Of a stretch of 64,000 nucleotides of DNA, positions 1 through 12,546 are shown one piece after another. The position numbers were made by a program, and so were the translations under genes. The stretch's first letter is position 1. Each line of letters starts with the position of its first letter. The notes beneath the pieces were generated by a model. That model worked only from the letters and a program-made list of their open reading frames with translations, was not told the origin of the DNA and made no database searches. The stretch covers positions 26,776,655 to 26,840,654 of the forward strand of contig CM034612.1 of NCBI GenBank assembly GCA_020091685.1, given 5' to 3'. Source of the stretch: Lutjanus erythropterus (taxonomy: Eukaryota > Chordata > Actinopteri > Lutjaniformes > Lutjanidae).

Positions 1-37
<37 letters not shown>

Positions 38-64
38 GTATATGTATATGTATATATATATATA
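1..64. repeat. (TA)n microsatellite with TG variants
   Basis: TA dinucleotides at the window edge with three tgtata interruptions; continues beyond the window. Confidence 0.95.
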
Positions 65-239
65 ACTTATGGCTGATCAGTAGAGCAAAACTCTGATGTC
101 TGAGTACAAGTGAATGCAGCAGGAGATGATGCTGCCTGTAGAATCAGAGATCCCACCCTCCCCATGGGACATAGGATTGGTTTTCCAAGCAAATACTGAT
201 GTACATTTATGATTAAATCAAACATATAGTTCTGCCACT

Positions 240-851
240 CTTTAAAGGGACACTTCACCCTAAAATCAAAACTACACATTTTTCCTCTGACCTGTAGTGC
301 TATTTATCCATCTAGAGTTTGTTTGGTGTGAGTTGCAGAGTTTTGGAGCTATCAGCTACAGAGATGTCTGCCTTCTCTCTAGTATATTATAAATAGATGA
401 CATTTGGCTTGTGGTGCTTGTGGTGCAAAGACAAGTTTGAGAAATTCAAAATAAGTGTCTCTTTCCAGGAATTAAAACCAGTTAACTCAACTTAATCCAC
501 TTTGTTGTGAGCAGCTTCATAAAATAAATTCTTTCTTTCTAGTAGAAAAGAAAGTAGTTCTGGTGGATTCTAATGCAGAAAGAAAGTAGTTCCTATATGA
601 AACTGCTCACCACAAGGTCTGTGAATTATCTTGAGTACCAGGCCATGATTTTTGGAAAGAGACACTGGTTTTGAATTTTTCAAATGTATTTTTTGATGCT
701 TTGAGCACCACAAGCGCAGTGTGATTTAGCCCTATTATACTGAAGAGACGGCAGACATCTCTGTGACTGAAATCTCAAAACTCTGCAACTCACACCAAAA
801 AGTCTAGATGAATAAACAGCACTGCAGGCCAGAGGTACTGTCCCTTTAAAG
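240..851. mobile_element. MITE-like element, family A, full copy with long inverted ends
   Basis: The first and last 12 bases are exact inverted copies (CTTTAAAGGGAC), and inverted similarity extends about 170 bp inward, including GTGAGTTGCAGAGTTTTG and its complement. TTAA sits within each end, suggesting TTAA target preference as in piggyBac-like elements. Partial copies lie at 3950-4180 and 39940-40165. No coding capacity. Confidence 0.75.
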
Positions 852-1259
852 TCTCTAATCCACCATCTTACCATGCACTCCCATGTTCCTCTAGATCTGT
901 CAGCAACACTTTGGTCCAGAACCAAAATAAAAATTACCTGCTATGACATTTGCTGTTTGTGGTTTCTCTGACCTTTTCTGTAGCATCATTTTAAGGATTT
1001 TGCAGTTTGACATTTAACACTGGAAATGGTGTTTAGGAATCTGATGGAAAAATGTTTTAACATGACCATGTGGTGTACAGCAAACATGAGTAAATACTCA
1101 TACTAGCTAATTCAATTAGTTAATTAGATTAATTTTAAGAAAAGCCACACACCTGAAGCAACTAAGACAGAAATCTGAATTTAAAGAGCAATACAACATT
1201 TTTTCTTTCTTTTAAACAAAATTCCACCACAAGTGGGGACAGAATCTTTTACAATAGTC

Positions 1260-1500
1260 ATGTCTAGAAGGGAACCTTAGACCCGCAAAAGATCTTGCAA
1301 GTGTTTGAACTAACATAACTATCTTAACTACAGCAGTGTTACAGTAGAAAACATAATTAGTTCATACAACACACACAATGAAGAAACATCAGTACAAATC
1401 TCATGAGTTTCACAAATGAAGGGTTCCCTTCTAGACACAAGCCTGTACAACCAGGGGCCTCATTTCTAAAAATGTTCTTAGATTTGTACATGACCTTTGT
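1260..1500. repeat. Spaced inverted repeat and possible Harbinger-like end
   Basis: TGTCTAGAAGGGAACC near 1261 recurs as its exact complement near 1421-1436, giving a 16-bp stem with a loop of about 145 bp. Just after it, AGGGGCCTCATTTCTAAAA (about 1452) resembles the terminus of teleost Harbinger-type MITEs. No matching second end was found. Confidence 0.4.
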
Positions 1501-1629
1501 CTTCAGATCGTTTCTGACAGTGTGCTTGTTGTAAAAAAACAAAAAACAAACTATGTATCAAACTCAAAGTTTTCATATAAACTTAGAAAACGTTCTTCCA
1601 GCTTATAATGTTTTGTTGACATAATTTAC

Positions 1630-1668
1630 TGATCCTTTTTTTTTTAAAAAAAAAAAAAAAAAAAAAAG
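1630..1668. repeat. Poly(T)-poly(A) run
   Basis: Ten T followed by about 24 A; self-complementary in part. Confidence 0.9.
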
Positions 1669-3504
1669 ATGTATCTTTGTTTTTTTGTAGGTCTATTTTG
1701 AAAATGCTGAGTAAACTCATTAAAGTGAAAGTAAAAAATGGTTAATCTAATATTTTCAATTACAACAATTTAATTTTTAAGCACCAAAATAACGATAAAT
1801 TGGGTAAATAATTTTTCAAATACAGGATTATTTAAGTTTCTAAAACTCAAGAATTCAAGTTTACCTAAAGGAAAAAAGTAATCAATAATCAATGAAAGAC
1901 TGCAGGTTGGCAAACTATTTTTGAGCTTATTTCAAAACTTAAAAAGACGGTTGCTTTGAAATTATGAGTCTTTCTCCTGTTTTTTTCAGTGTATAGCCAT
2001 GGACCAAAAGAGAGATGTGAGCTTTTTGGAAGATGAGATCACAGTGATGACAAAGACAACGCAAACATCTTGAAGCATGTCACAATTAATTCCTCACACC
2101 TTTAACTGATGATTCCTGTCACATTGTTCATGACGCTGATGCAAAGTTCACCACGGACTGCAGTACCCCAATCTAACCATCAGGAAAATCATTTTAGTCA
2201 ATTCATTTAAAAAAGAACATGTACAGTACTGTAATTTTCTACCATTATTTTTCCTGGTTAGTTATGCTGAGGCTATTATATAATATGATAAGTAGAAAGA
2301 TGCATTTATATTGTATAATGAATCAAGTACAGCAGCCCATCATTGTGTTTTTGTTGTGTTGTACCATGAACCAGGCTATGATGATCCTGTCAGTGTGTAG
2401 GGGTACTCTCCAAATAATATACTGTAATGGTAAACAAACTACCTGAACAAAGAAGGGTTGAGTTGAGTAGAGCTGTACCATACAATGGAAATGTGGCAGT
2501 ATTAATGCTGATGCAGCCTGGGATGAAGCTGAGTTTGACACCCCTGCTCTGGTGGACTGGGGAATCTATTACAAGCTTTGGAATGATATATACCCAAATA
2601 TTATTGATTTTGGGTGTGTATCCAAGATCATTAATTTTTTTTTTTTTTTTTTGAGACAGGGCAGGACACAGCCACGAGTTTAGGGATTGTTTCCGTAATA
2701 GAATGATCGAATGTTTCCTCTCTTGGAAACTTAACATAGGACAAGCACTTAGCTCTTAAAATCACAGCAGTAACAGAGAACAGCAGCCTGTGGTAATAAT
2801 GTCAAAGCAGTTTGTCAGATAGTGATGTCATGAATTTCTGCAGAATCCTTCTTCTTTTTATTGTTCTGACTCTACCAGTTGTGGGATTAAACTCAGGCCT
2901 GGCCTCAGTTATCACAGATCAGAGCTTCAGCAGGAGCCGGTGCTGCTGTAGTCTCAGGGGAGGAGATGTAGGAGGAATAGTTTGGCTTTGGTAATAAACT
3001 GTGTGCATGTTGCTGTTAGCGGTGCCGTCCATGGAGGGAAGGCCTGCACACCGTGATTGATTGCCTCAATCGATCCGCTCCAGACAATCTCCATTATGCT
3101 TCTACGTGAGGAGACTGTGCTCGGCCCTCTGGGAGATGGCACCCAGCGTCACGCCGCCGTTGCCCTACCTACCTCTGTCCTGACCATCTGTAAACATTCG
3201 TCAAGTGAGGGGCGGGGAGGGCGGCTGTGGCGCTCGCTGGTGCTGAACCCTCAGCTGCAGAGCCACTGGTTCACTGCTCTGCTTCACCAGTTCTTTCTTG
3301 CTCCAGAGGAAACTTCCTTCTCTTCCATTTCACTTCAAATGCTTTTTTTCCCCAACCTCTTCCTTTCCTTAAAACAGATCTCTGCCATATTCTTCCCAGA
3401 CTATGAATCACACTGCATCACTAAAGGCATGTCTTTTCGTAATTATAGCTCCCTTATCATGTAATTATGACCTAGAACCTCCTGTGGCATCTGTATCTCT
3501 TACT

Positions 3505-3600
3505 TATTACTAGAGGTCACTCAGTAAGGTGCAGAACTTTGGCATGCAACAGATGGTGAAGCACCTACTGCAATGTCACCACAACTGTCAGATGCAACCA
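3505..3600 (+). repeat. Family H repeat
   Basis: Contains gaggtcactcagtaaggtgc, caacagatggtgaagcacct and actgcaatgtcac, matching 51428-51525 in the same order. Confidence 0.55.
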
Positions 3601-3690
3601 GCAGAAATTTGCAAAGTTTTAAATTGTGCGGGTTTTTTTGTATACTCTTAGTTTTATCTTTAAGATGCATAGAACAGCATTATGGTATTG

Positions 3691-3737
3691 ATTTTATTTT
3701 ATTTTATTCATTATTTATTTATTTATTCATTTATTTG
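3691..3737. repeat. (ATTT)n microsatellite
   Basis: TTTTA and ATTT units in a T-rich stretch, with ATTC variants. Confidence 0.85.
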
Positions 3738-3949
3738 ATTTACAAGCAACAAGGTGGTTTATAGAAATCTACATTTTTGGAGAAACTCACAAAATCTAAC
3801 ATTCTAAATACTTCACACTTGAAGCAATTCAGTTAGTGCAGAAGGAAACATGCATCTTTGTCAGCCGAGGAGGACGTGCATTAATGTTTACACCCTGCAC
3901 TGTCATGAGCCTCTGATCCTTGAGTAAATGCACACTTCCTTCTGCGTGG

Positions 3950-4180
3950 TGATACAGTTGCAGCTGTAGAAAATAGTTCCTACATAAAACTGCTGACAAC
4001 AAGGTGTGTGGATTATTCTGAGCAACTGGGTCATGATTCCTGGAGAACAATGTTGAGGTTTTGTTGCTTTTGTTTGGTGCTTTGAAGGCACACATCTCTA
4101 CGGCTGATATCTCAAAGCTCTGCAACTCACACCAAAACTATCTAGGTGGATAAACAGCACTACGGGGGTAAACTACCTCT
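3950..4180. mobile_element. Family A partial copy (right half)
   Basis: This matches the interior and right end of the 240-851 element (tagttcctacataaaactg, ctctgcaactcacaccaaa and aaacagcactac). The terminal TTAA is degraded and the left half is missing. Confidence 0.7.
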
Positions 4181-4344
4181 TTAGGCAATAAGTTTCTCAA
4201 TGCAGCATTTTCCTTTTAGACATGATGAAGTGTTTTGAGTAGACAACATCTATAGCATGTCTTTGCTGTTTTGCAAAGAGTTTGGGATTTGTGTCTTTAT
4301 TTTTAAACTGGTACCAACAATACATCAGAACTAGTTTGTAATAA

Positions 4345-4575
4345 AAACTGACCCACTGGGTCAGTATAACACCAATGCAATATTGGTTTAACTTTACCCA
4401 GTACCCAGTGTGGTGGCCTGACCCAGTGTTGGTGTTATTTTTAGATTACTCTACGTTACTGGATGAAAACAACTCTTCTGTTGGGTAGTTTCTACCTGTT
4501 GATACTGGGAAAAAATTAATCCAGTACTGTACTGGTGCTGTACTGACCCAACACTGGGTCAATATCAACCTCTCC
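4345..4575. repeat. Cluster of ACCCAGT/ACTGGGT inverted motifs
   Basis: Contains the 17-base palindrome CTGACCCACTGGGTCAG at 4348-4364 and further copies (acccagtacccagtg, gacccagtgttgg, gacccaacactgggtcaa). Unit spacing is irregular. Confidence 0.6.
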
Positions 4576-5954
4576 AGATCAGCAGAAGATGCTGATTATT
4601 ACTATAATCACATGCTGATTAGTTCTCCCTGGAACCAATAAACTGAACTTAATGTGTAAAATTGGTGGACTGAAATTCACATTTCTTTCTTTTTTGCTGC
4701 TGATCTGGGGCTTTTTATTAATTGAATTAATTAATTAAATCAATTTGCCTTATTTATTACTCTCCTTTTTTGCTTTATTTCTAACATTTAAATGATTATT
4801 CCACATGACCATGTTAGAATACTTTTCAATCTGATTTTTTAATCCTCTTCAACCCAGTAAGGACGTCCACATCCATGTCTGCGTCCGCCGTTAGTGTCTT
4901 TCAGAGGCTGTAGCAGGCTCAGTTTTAGAGTGATGATACTGTGAGTGAAGACAGAATGATGTTAGTCCTCACAGTAACCATTTCATTGAAAACATTTCAT
5001 CAAAATGACTTAAAGTGACCTCTAGGATAATAACAGCTTCACAACCACAAACTAGAGACCTGGAGTGTTCAGAGGATGGATGGCTCTCCTACTGTAGGTT
5101 GGGTCTCTGAGCAATTTCCAGAATAGAAGTACTGATCATCTGATTTAAAAAAAAAGGAAATTCTTACAGAAATCTCCAAATGTCAAATGTTTTTCATCCC
5201 AGATCACAATACAATTTTGTGTGTCTTGGTGTTTTAATGTGGTATTTTGGAGGAACTTTCATCAAGTATCCAGTAGTAAAAATGCAAAAATTTTGCATCA
5301 AATCTGTGTAAGAAATTGTATCGAACCAAAATATGCTGCAGCAACTTATGAGATATGATAGAGCATCATGGGAATGACCATCATATACATCCATCATAAT
5401 GTTCTGAGTCCTTATACACTGTAAACTTTAAAAAAAATGCGAAGGTGTCTAAAGAAAACACAATGTTTATTACACATTTATGACCAGAAAAAGCTGCTAT
5501 CTGCCTTCTTGTTCGGGAGGGAAGGAGTGGCACAGGTTACGTCAGGATTATTCAGTGTGTGCAGAGGTACAAAAGATGACCACTAGGTGACAGTATGGAA
5601 CCATGATTCAACATGAGACCAAACAACCTCTAGTGAACATAAAGACAGGCTGTTGTTTTCTCTTTCAGGACTGAAAAAACATTAATTGCAGCATTTAAAA
5701 GCACAATATCAATCAACTAATTAGCATATATGAGTAAAACTTATATATGACGATATGAATAAGCGTCTGTTGATCTAAGAAAGCAGGAAAGCTTTCTGGT
5801 AGCACTTTGTTAAAATGACAAATCAGAATTCAGTGTTTTGTTTTGAATGAAGTGAAGTTGTGAATGAACTAGGCAGTGGTGAGGTTTGGTCCCTCCTCAG
5901 ACTGTTCTGCTGCTGATCATCTGCTGTCTTAAAGCCACAGTTGGCTCTCCACAG

Positions 5955-6004
<50 letters not shown>
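5955..6004. repeat. (CT)10(GT)15 compound microsatellite
   Basis: A CT run passes directly into a GT run. Confidence 0.95.
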
Positions 6005-6006
<2 letters not shown>

Positions 6007-7079
6007 AGCGCAGTCGTCCTTCAGAGCACAGCTGGCCTAAGGCTGCAGAGAGTCTGTCGTCTGCTGAGAGTCCTGCAGCCACCAGAGAGACCACCACATC
6101 ACACATGTCCAGTCCCTCAGGTTCCTTCTCCTCCCTCTTAATTTACCCCATTTATACTGTTTGATAGGAGACGGGGAAAATATTACTAATGGTGTGAAAA
6201 CTGCATCTATCAAATAATATTTCATCTTTTTGCTGACTTATTTACACCTGGTTTTAATATGGGTAGGAATCACAGTCCCCATGACACAATATTGTTGTGA
6301 TATTAAACAAAGTTGTGATATACTGAGTATTGTGATAACTAATTGTGATTAGGGAAGTCAGAATACCAAATATTTAGCAGTCAATCAATCAGTTGCAATG
6401 AATTTCCATGATTCTCAGTACCACATTTGAATTAAAATTCTTAAAAAATAAAAGCAAGAATGAAATTCAGCCAGTTTTTCTTTGCCACCTGAAATAAAAA
6501 CTCCTCTGAGGTTCTAGGACAAAACACTGAGGGGCAGATTTACTGAGCCTGCCACAAATCACTGTCAGAGGAGCATGTTACCATGACTGGAGAGTAATGC
6601 AAAAGTGCATTCATCAACAGTCCACACACAACTTGACCCGCAAATCACACCAGCTTTAGGCATTATAGCACAACTATCAGGAACACACTGCAGCTGGAAC
6701 AAAGACATGTCAGAGTGTCCTTTTAGGTGTGACGACAACACGAAGTGTCCATGGAAGCAACTCGTCCCGAACAAATAATGTCAGCTCCTGAAGAGGTCAG
6801 TGTAAATACTGTGATAGCATCAGTGATATCAGAACTGGAGAGTAATTCTTCATAGAAAGAGGAGCAAAGAACGACACTGAGAGCTTTTCTCCATGGAAAA
6901 AAATGTTTTTGCTCTTCTCCCAACCAGCTTCAGCAAGAGTTTGATTTACTGACTGGCTCAGCTGGTCGTAACCTGACACGCTAGATGGTTTGTTACACAT
7001 AACTGAGAGATTCTCATGTGATCTCACAAATCCAGCTGCCTCACAAGGTAACTCTCCAAATATGTCATATGGTTTGTGA

Positions 7080-7355
7080 TCTGATTGGTTGAAGTCAGCC
7101 CCCATTAGATGTAATAGACAGATGGTTCATCCAACCACCTGCCAAGTGATTTTGGAAAGTGCCTGCCCCTTTCCAAACAGTTTCTAAGGCCAGCTTCCCA
7201 GGTGCCCAGGCTTCCAAACACTGTATTTTTTTTTTACTGTAGTTTTCATGTACCATTGATGTCAGGAGCAGCCATCTTGGAATTTGAGGTTGGGCTTGGT
7301 GAGGTTTCTCCAACTTTCCAACTTCAAGGGGCGTTCCAGTTGAAATTTGCAACTG
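7080..7355 (-). repeat. Family E interspersed repeat
   Basis: The complement of cctttccaaacagtttctaa and of gattggttgaagtcag matches 21600-21730. A neighbouring motif (aatccagctgcctcacaagg) recurs in direct orientation near 21885, so the family has a mixed inverted structure. Confidence 0.55.
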
Positions 7356-8642
7356 AGAACTGAGAGAAATTCTGAGTTCTCAGTTCAAATGCAACTATTC
7401 AAACACAAACATGAACATGATATCAATCTTCTCACGTAAGAAGGTGAATACCCAGAGGAAATTTTTGTTTCTCACAATCGGCTTTTCTTTGTCTAAATAA
7501 GATTCTTATTTTGAGCTTACTGAAGTTTTATCTGTTTCTCCTAATGCCCCCGAGGACAGGAGGATCTTTTGCTGAGCTCACAGGCGACTCAGAGTTTTCT
7601 CCTTGATGACTGCATGGAGCAATAAGACTTTAATTTGACCACTGAGACAAATTTAAGATCTTATTTAAGATGACAGAGTTTCCCTTTAGTTCTCACTGTT
7701 ATTTCAAGAGCTGATTATTAAAGACAAATTTAAGATCAGTGCAGTGAGACAAAAAACATTTTATAATCTTCAGCTGGGCTCAAATTAGTCTCAGGCTGAG
7801 ATGAGACAAAGGTTATTTTTTAAGAGCCGAATTTCAGAAGTATGAGAAAACCATCAAAGTCAAAACCTTGCTTATTTATTTCAAGACACAGGCTCGACAA
7901 AGATGAGATCTTATTTTGAACTTGTCTTTTCCTCTGGGTTGGCACATTTCCTGAAATGTAACTGTTCCCTTAAGTTTCTCCTCACCATTTTAACTGACAC
8001 CCTTAGCTCCATTTTGCCAAAGAGCAAGAACACATTCTTGATGGTTCGGTCAGCTACAGTACAGACAGCTTCCCTCTGACCAATACGTAAGTTTTCTTTT
8101 AAAGTTCTACTTTTGTTGTCAGTTTGCTTTGTTCTAAACAAACATCTGTAGGTGCAGCCTTAAACTCCTCCTCTCTGGTATCTTTGGCCACAGTACATCA
8201 CTGCAAGGCTACCCTCCATTCCCCTGAATTTATTATCTAGAAGTCAGCTGAAATTCACACATTAAATTTTAAATTGAATTAATGAGCGGCTCCACTAAAA
8301 CTTTTAATAGCCTATCCGATAAGAGAAATGGTGTCGTGGGACCTTCATTAAAGGGAGGTTAAGGGATGGCTCTACCGGGGACAGTCAGACTCCAGGGAGC
8401 TGATAAACTGGGTGCTCCGCTCTCATTTCATTTAGTGTCAGGTCGGCCTATTGTCCCCTCAGCTTCAGATGTCCCAACAGCAGGACTACAGGCTGGACAT
8501 AATACTGTCTAATCCTACTGTCAGAGACAATAAAGTACTACATAAAGACAAATCAAAAAGAAGCACAAAAAATCATTTGTAGTGACCTCCATGACGCCTC
8601 CATGACCACCGGCCTCACTTTGATCATTTACAATTATATTTG

Positions 8643-8830
8643 TTCATAACCTCTGCAAAGGAGGTTTTAGGTGCCTCTTATTTGTTTGTCAGCAGGATTA
8701 CAGAAAACTCCTGGACCGATTTGAAACTTGGTGGAAGGGCAGAGGAAGAACCTGTGAGATTTAGGTGTGGATACAAATCATGGGGAGGATGCACAAATTA
8801 TTTTTCAGTTTCATTAACACTGTGATTTGG
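8643..8830 (+). repeat. Family B interspersed repeat
   Basis: Contains aacctctgcaaaggaggttt, tttgtttgtcagcaggatta and gaaacttggtgg, which recur at 20386-20470 and 30049-30150. The CCTC...GAGG motif at the start can form a hairpin. Class not assigned. Confidence 0.6.
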
Positions 8831-9516
8831 ACATTTGGCCTTGAAGAAATAAATACCATACATCTTAAAATCCAATAGATGGTACAGTTGGGCTATTGCT
8901 CCACCTCACGAACAACTTTTAAAAAAAAAAAAACAGCAAAAATGTCCTTTTGGTTGCCCCTCAGGTAGTGCCCTGTGCCCTTCTATCAGACAAAATGTGA
9001 TAAAGTGCATCACAGCTTTCCGTGCACTGGTACCCCACCACACACAGCTGGTGCCCTTATTTTTTTGGCCTCTGCCCCTCAGAAAAGCCTGACTCTACCA
9101 CTGATTGTAACATCTTAATCTTATCTGATTAAACAATCGTCTCACATAGCCAGACCTCTCTCCAGCACTCACATGAATACATTCTGCTGTAGGGGAAAAA
9201 ATGCCCTGCCTTATTTGAATTTCTTTAAGCCAATCATAAACGTCTTGGACGGTCCTGACGATGCATCGACGGTGCTGCTGCAAAATGGTGTTTCCCAATC
9301 CAACACACCTGATTCAGATGATCACATCTAAAACACGAAAACAACCGAGCTAGATAACTGCTACATCATCATGACTTCATCATCAGGGTTGGTTTCTCAG
9401 ACTTGACTCTCCAGACACAGAAACATTTTACAGCTGTTTTTACTGTCTCACTAGTCCTCTGTTTGATCTTACTTTTACTTTAAACTCTTGGGAATTCCTT
9501 AAAGTGTACTGAAGTG

Positions 9517-9553
9517 CTGTGTGTGTGCGTGTGTATGTGTGTGTGTGTGTGTG
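9517..9553. repeat. (GT)n microsatellite
   Basis: GT repeat with GC and AT interruptions; about 170 bp from an opposing CA repeat at 9720-9817. Confidence 0.9.
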
Positions 9554-9719
9554 AGGTGGAACAGTGTTTACTTGGGTTCACAAGGCTAACTTGATATTCA
9601 TGGAGGCAAAAATGATGAAACAGAGGAACAGAGTGTTTGACTCTTTGCTTTTATTCAGGTAGCAGCATCAGTCAGCACTGTCCTACTTCCACACTGCAGC
9701 TCCTCCGGCCTGCAAAGCT

Positions 9720-9817
9720 ACACACACACACACATACGCACGCACGCACACACACACACACATACACACACACAATCACAACAGAGTCAAACAGCACACA
9801 CACACACACACACACAT
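9720..9817. repeat. (CA)n imperfect microsatellite
   Basis: Two CA blocks separated by atcacaacagagtcaaacag; includes CATA and CGCA variants. Confidence 0.92.
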
Positions 9818-10779
9818 AATGAACACACATGTACAATCAGACACACAGTGTACTCTTACATACACACACCTGCATGTCTGCACTGAGCCCTGTACAGAGT
9901 GAGAGACTGCTGTCATGACTGAGAGACACAGAGAGAGGGAGGCTTCTAGTTTGACACCAGTATGAACAGGCAGAACAACACAGACTGAAATCACAGCTCC
10001 TGATATCATGAACCTCATCACAGATTAACAAACTTTTAATGAGATGATGAGCCTCCACACAAACTGGATCTACTGGATCTGAGGTCCTGGACTGAACTCT
10101 GAGGAGGACCTTAAATGTCACTTTCAAATGAACAGTAAAACAAACATTGTCTGCATTTCATGTTTCACGGCCGCCATAGATTCTCCTCCATCTTTGGAAG
10201 CAGAGGGTGAAATGAGATATTCCTGCTGTTACTTAATCCTACACACTGGTCCTTTAAGATCAGACAAGCAGTTAGGATTTCTTTCTGTAATGAGGCCCCA
10301 GGACAGCTTGCAATCATATCTGGATTTTTACTTTATCATTTTAAGCCCTGTATAATATTTCCCCTGACAGGTCACTGTGAGATTAACATACTTTACATTC
10401 TTTAATGTAATTCCTAAAATCAAAATCATATTGAAAAAATATTCCCACAGTAACTTGATATCTTCTCCTGATGTAGAAAGTCAACAGCGTGTTTCTGATC
10501 TATATTATCATGTGCTGTGAGTGTATAGTGACTGTCAGTCAGTGTGTCCTGTCTGGAGTTGATAACTGGGTAGATATTCATCTGGCAGCTGTCTGTCACA
10601 GCTGCTGCAGCAGCAGTACCAGCTGAGCACAGTGGGCAGAATATTAGAGATGTTCTGATACCAACATTTTCATGATACACATTAAATACCAGTGTGACAG
10701 CTGTATACTACTAACTCTGTATGGATGTGCTGTAATTACTATCATGACCTGGGTCAGATTTTCAAAGACTGGCATACAG

Positions 10780-11485
10780 GATGCTAATACACATAGTGTG
10801 TATTTGCACCCAGGTGAGAACAGGTGCACAGCAGCCATTCAGCAGTTCACACCTGATTTCCTTTTAGCTATAAAGATCAACAAATTCTCAGTGTGGGTTG
10901 CTGTGGATGAAAGGGTTAAAGACAGGACTCTCTGGTGGGGAGTGGGATTGAATTTGAGTCTTGGGTGAAATCAGAAGTCAGTGTTAACTCTGCTTGTAGA
11001 CCTAGCTGATTTATTTACAATTTCTTTGTATTATTTTCAGTTTTCAGTCATAGTTCGGGAGGTTTATACAACAGAACTGCTTGTTTATGAAGAGATTTTT
11101 GTTTGTATCTGCCATGTGGGTGCAAGTAGTCCAGGTGTGAACAGCATTGTTAGCTACAGACACCTGGGTGATTGTCTCTGTCATGCTAGGCTATATAGAA
11201 CCCAGTGTAAATGCACTGACAATTTCACCCTGGGTGTAAATAGCCACATTGGCTATTCCAACCCAGGTACAAATAGCATTCTTGGCAATGGACACCTGGG
11301 TGCTTGTCTCTACCATGCTAAGCTATTTGCACCTGGATCTAAATAGCTACATTGGCTATTTACACAGGAGATGCCAATAGCATTGCTGGCTCCAGACTCC
11401 TAGGTGCTTGTCTCTGCCATGCTAGGCTTTATACACCTGGATGTAAATAGCCACACTGACTATTTCACCTGAGGTGCATATAGCA
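10780..11485. repeat. Minisatellite with CACCTGGGTG palindrome, unit about 105-130 bp
   Basis: Three clear units: cacctgggtgattgtctctg at 11161, cacctgggtgcttgtctcta at 11293 and a degraded one near 11397, each followed by catgctaggct and a tagccacat(t/c)g(g/a)c-like segment. CACCTGGGTG is itself palindromic. Weaker, related sequence extends left to about 10780. Confidence 0.65.
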
Positions 11486-12132
11486 GCTGCCTAAATGATG
11501 TGATATTGGAGTGGTGCAAACCCGATCCAGTATGTTAGGCGGTATCAGAGGCATTTCTGATACTGGTTTCGGTACCAGACCAACCCTACAGATCACCAGG
11601 AGCAGCACACCCAGCCTGATGGTGTGTGACAACACAAACAGGAGAACAAACACTACTGCAGTGTTATTGGACGCCACTGTAATGCTGTCAAACTAGAAGC
11701 CAGAGTGAGAAACAAAGAGTGAGAGAAAGAAGGAGTCTGTGACTCTCCTGGTTGCCTTTCACAGAGATTAAACCCTCCTGACGGAGTGAGTGTGGAGGCG
11801 GCTCCACCTATCAGGACTGTAAACATACTGATAAATAATCCTGATTGTTGGAGGGAAAGTAAACAGTAAGCTCAGTGATTGGTGCTTGGCCTCAGTGAGG
11901 TGGGATGGTGGCAGCGTCACACACTAACAGGACTTCAGCAGGTGGCATCAGTTTAAAACATACAGAAAAAAAAGCCCAGCTGCTGTCACACTCTGTCGTC
12001 GTAACAAAACTCTGGAAACATTCTGTAGCAGCAGCACACTCAGGCTGATGTGGAGATACCCTGAATATCAACCGCACGGACGACCTCCAGCCATCCTTGC
12101 ACTTAACTCGCCTTGTCATACGAGGAGGAGGA

Positions 12133-12138
12133 TTTATT
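12133..12138 (-). promoter_or_regulatory. Candidate LARGE1 polyadenylation signal
   Basis: This is the AATAAA hexamer nearest the stop codon that I found on the minus strand. Using it would give a 3' UTR of about 850 nt containing the CA/TG tract at 12454-12546. Another AATAAA lies at 11010-11015. No other end-processing signals were tested, so the choice is tentative. Confidence 0.25.
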
Positions 12139-12452
12139 CTGATCTGTTATCAGCGATCAAACAAATTAAGCAGCAGCAGCAGCAGATGGTCGGCTGGCTG
12201 CCTGCTCGCCTCGCTATCTGACTGCGTGTCACTCGTCACAATGAGATTTCCAAAATCTGTGTGGACATGTTTACCGCTTTGTCTTATCTCGCCGCCTGCT
12301 GACGATTTGCATTTGAGTCGGGGTGTGCTGTCAGTCAGACCGCCGCCGCTGCTCTTTGTTGGCACTTGGAAGGCGTGCAAACACAACGTAAGCCCACAAT
12401 GTTTCACATCTTCAGCTCTCCTTAAGCTGTCTGCTAAGCGCTGTCCTGAAGG

Positions 12453-12453
<1 letters not shown>

Positions 12454-12527
<74 letters not shown>

Positions 12528-12546
12528 ACACACACACACACACACA
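12454..12546. repeat. (CA)n microsatellite in presumed LARGE1 3' UTR
   Basis: About 46 CA dinucleotides with one CTCA interruption; UG repeats in the transcript if included in the 3' UTR. Further CA-rich sequence continues to about 12600. Confidence 0.95.

Noticed and set aside
2646-3464. 135-codon plus-strand open frame at 3057-3464 as a gene
   Set aside because: No recognisable domain, no matching splice context, and typical of chance frames in this moderately GC-rich stretch.
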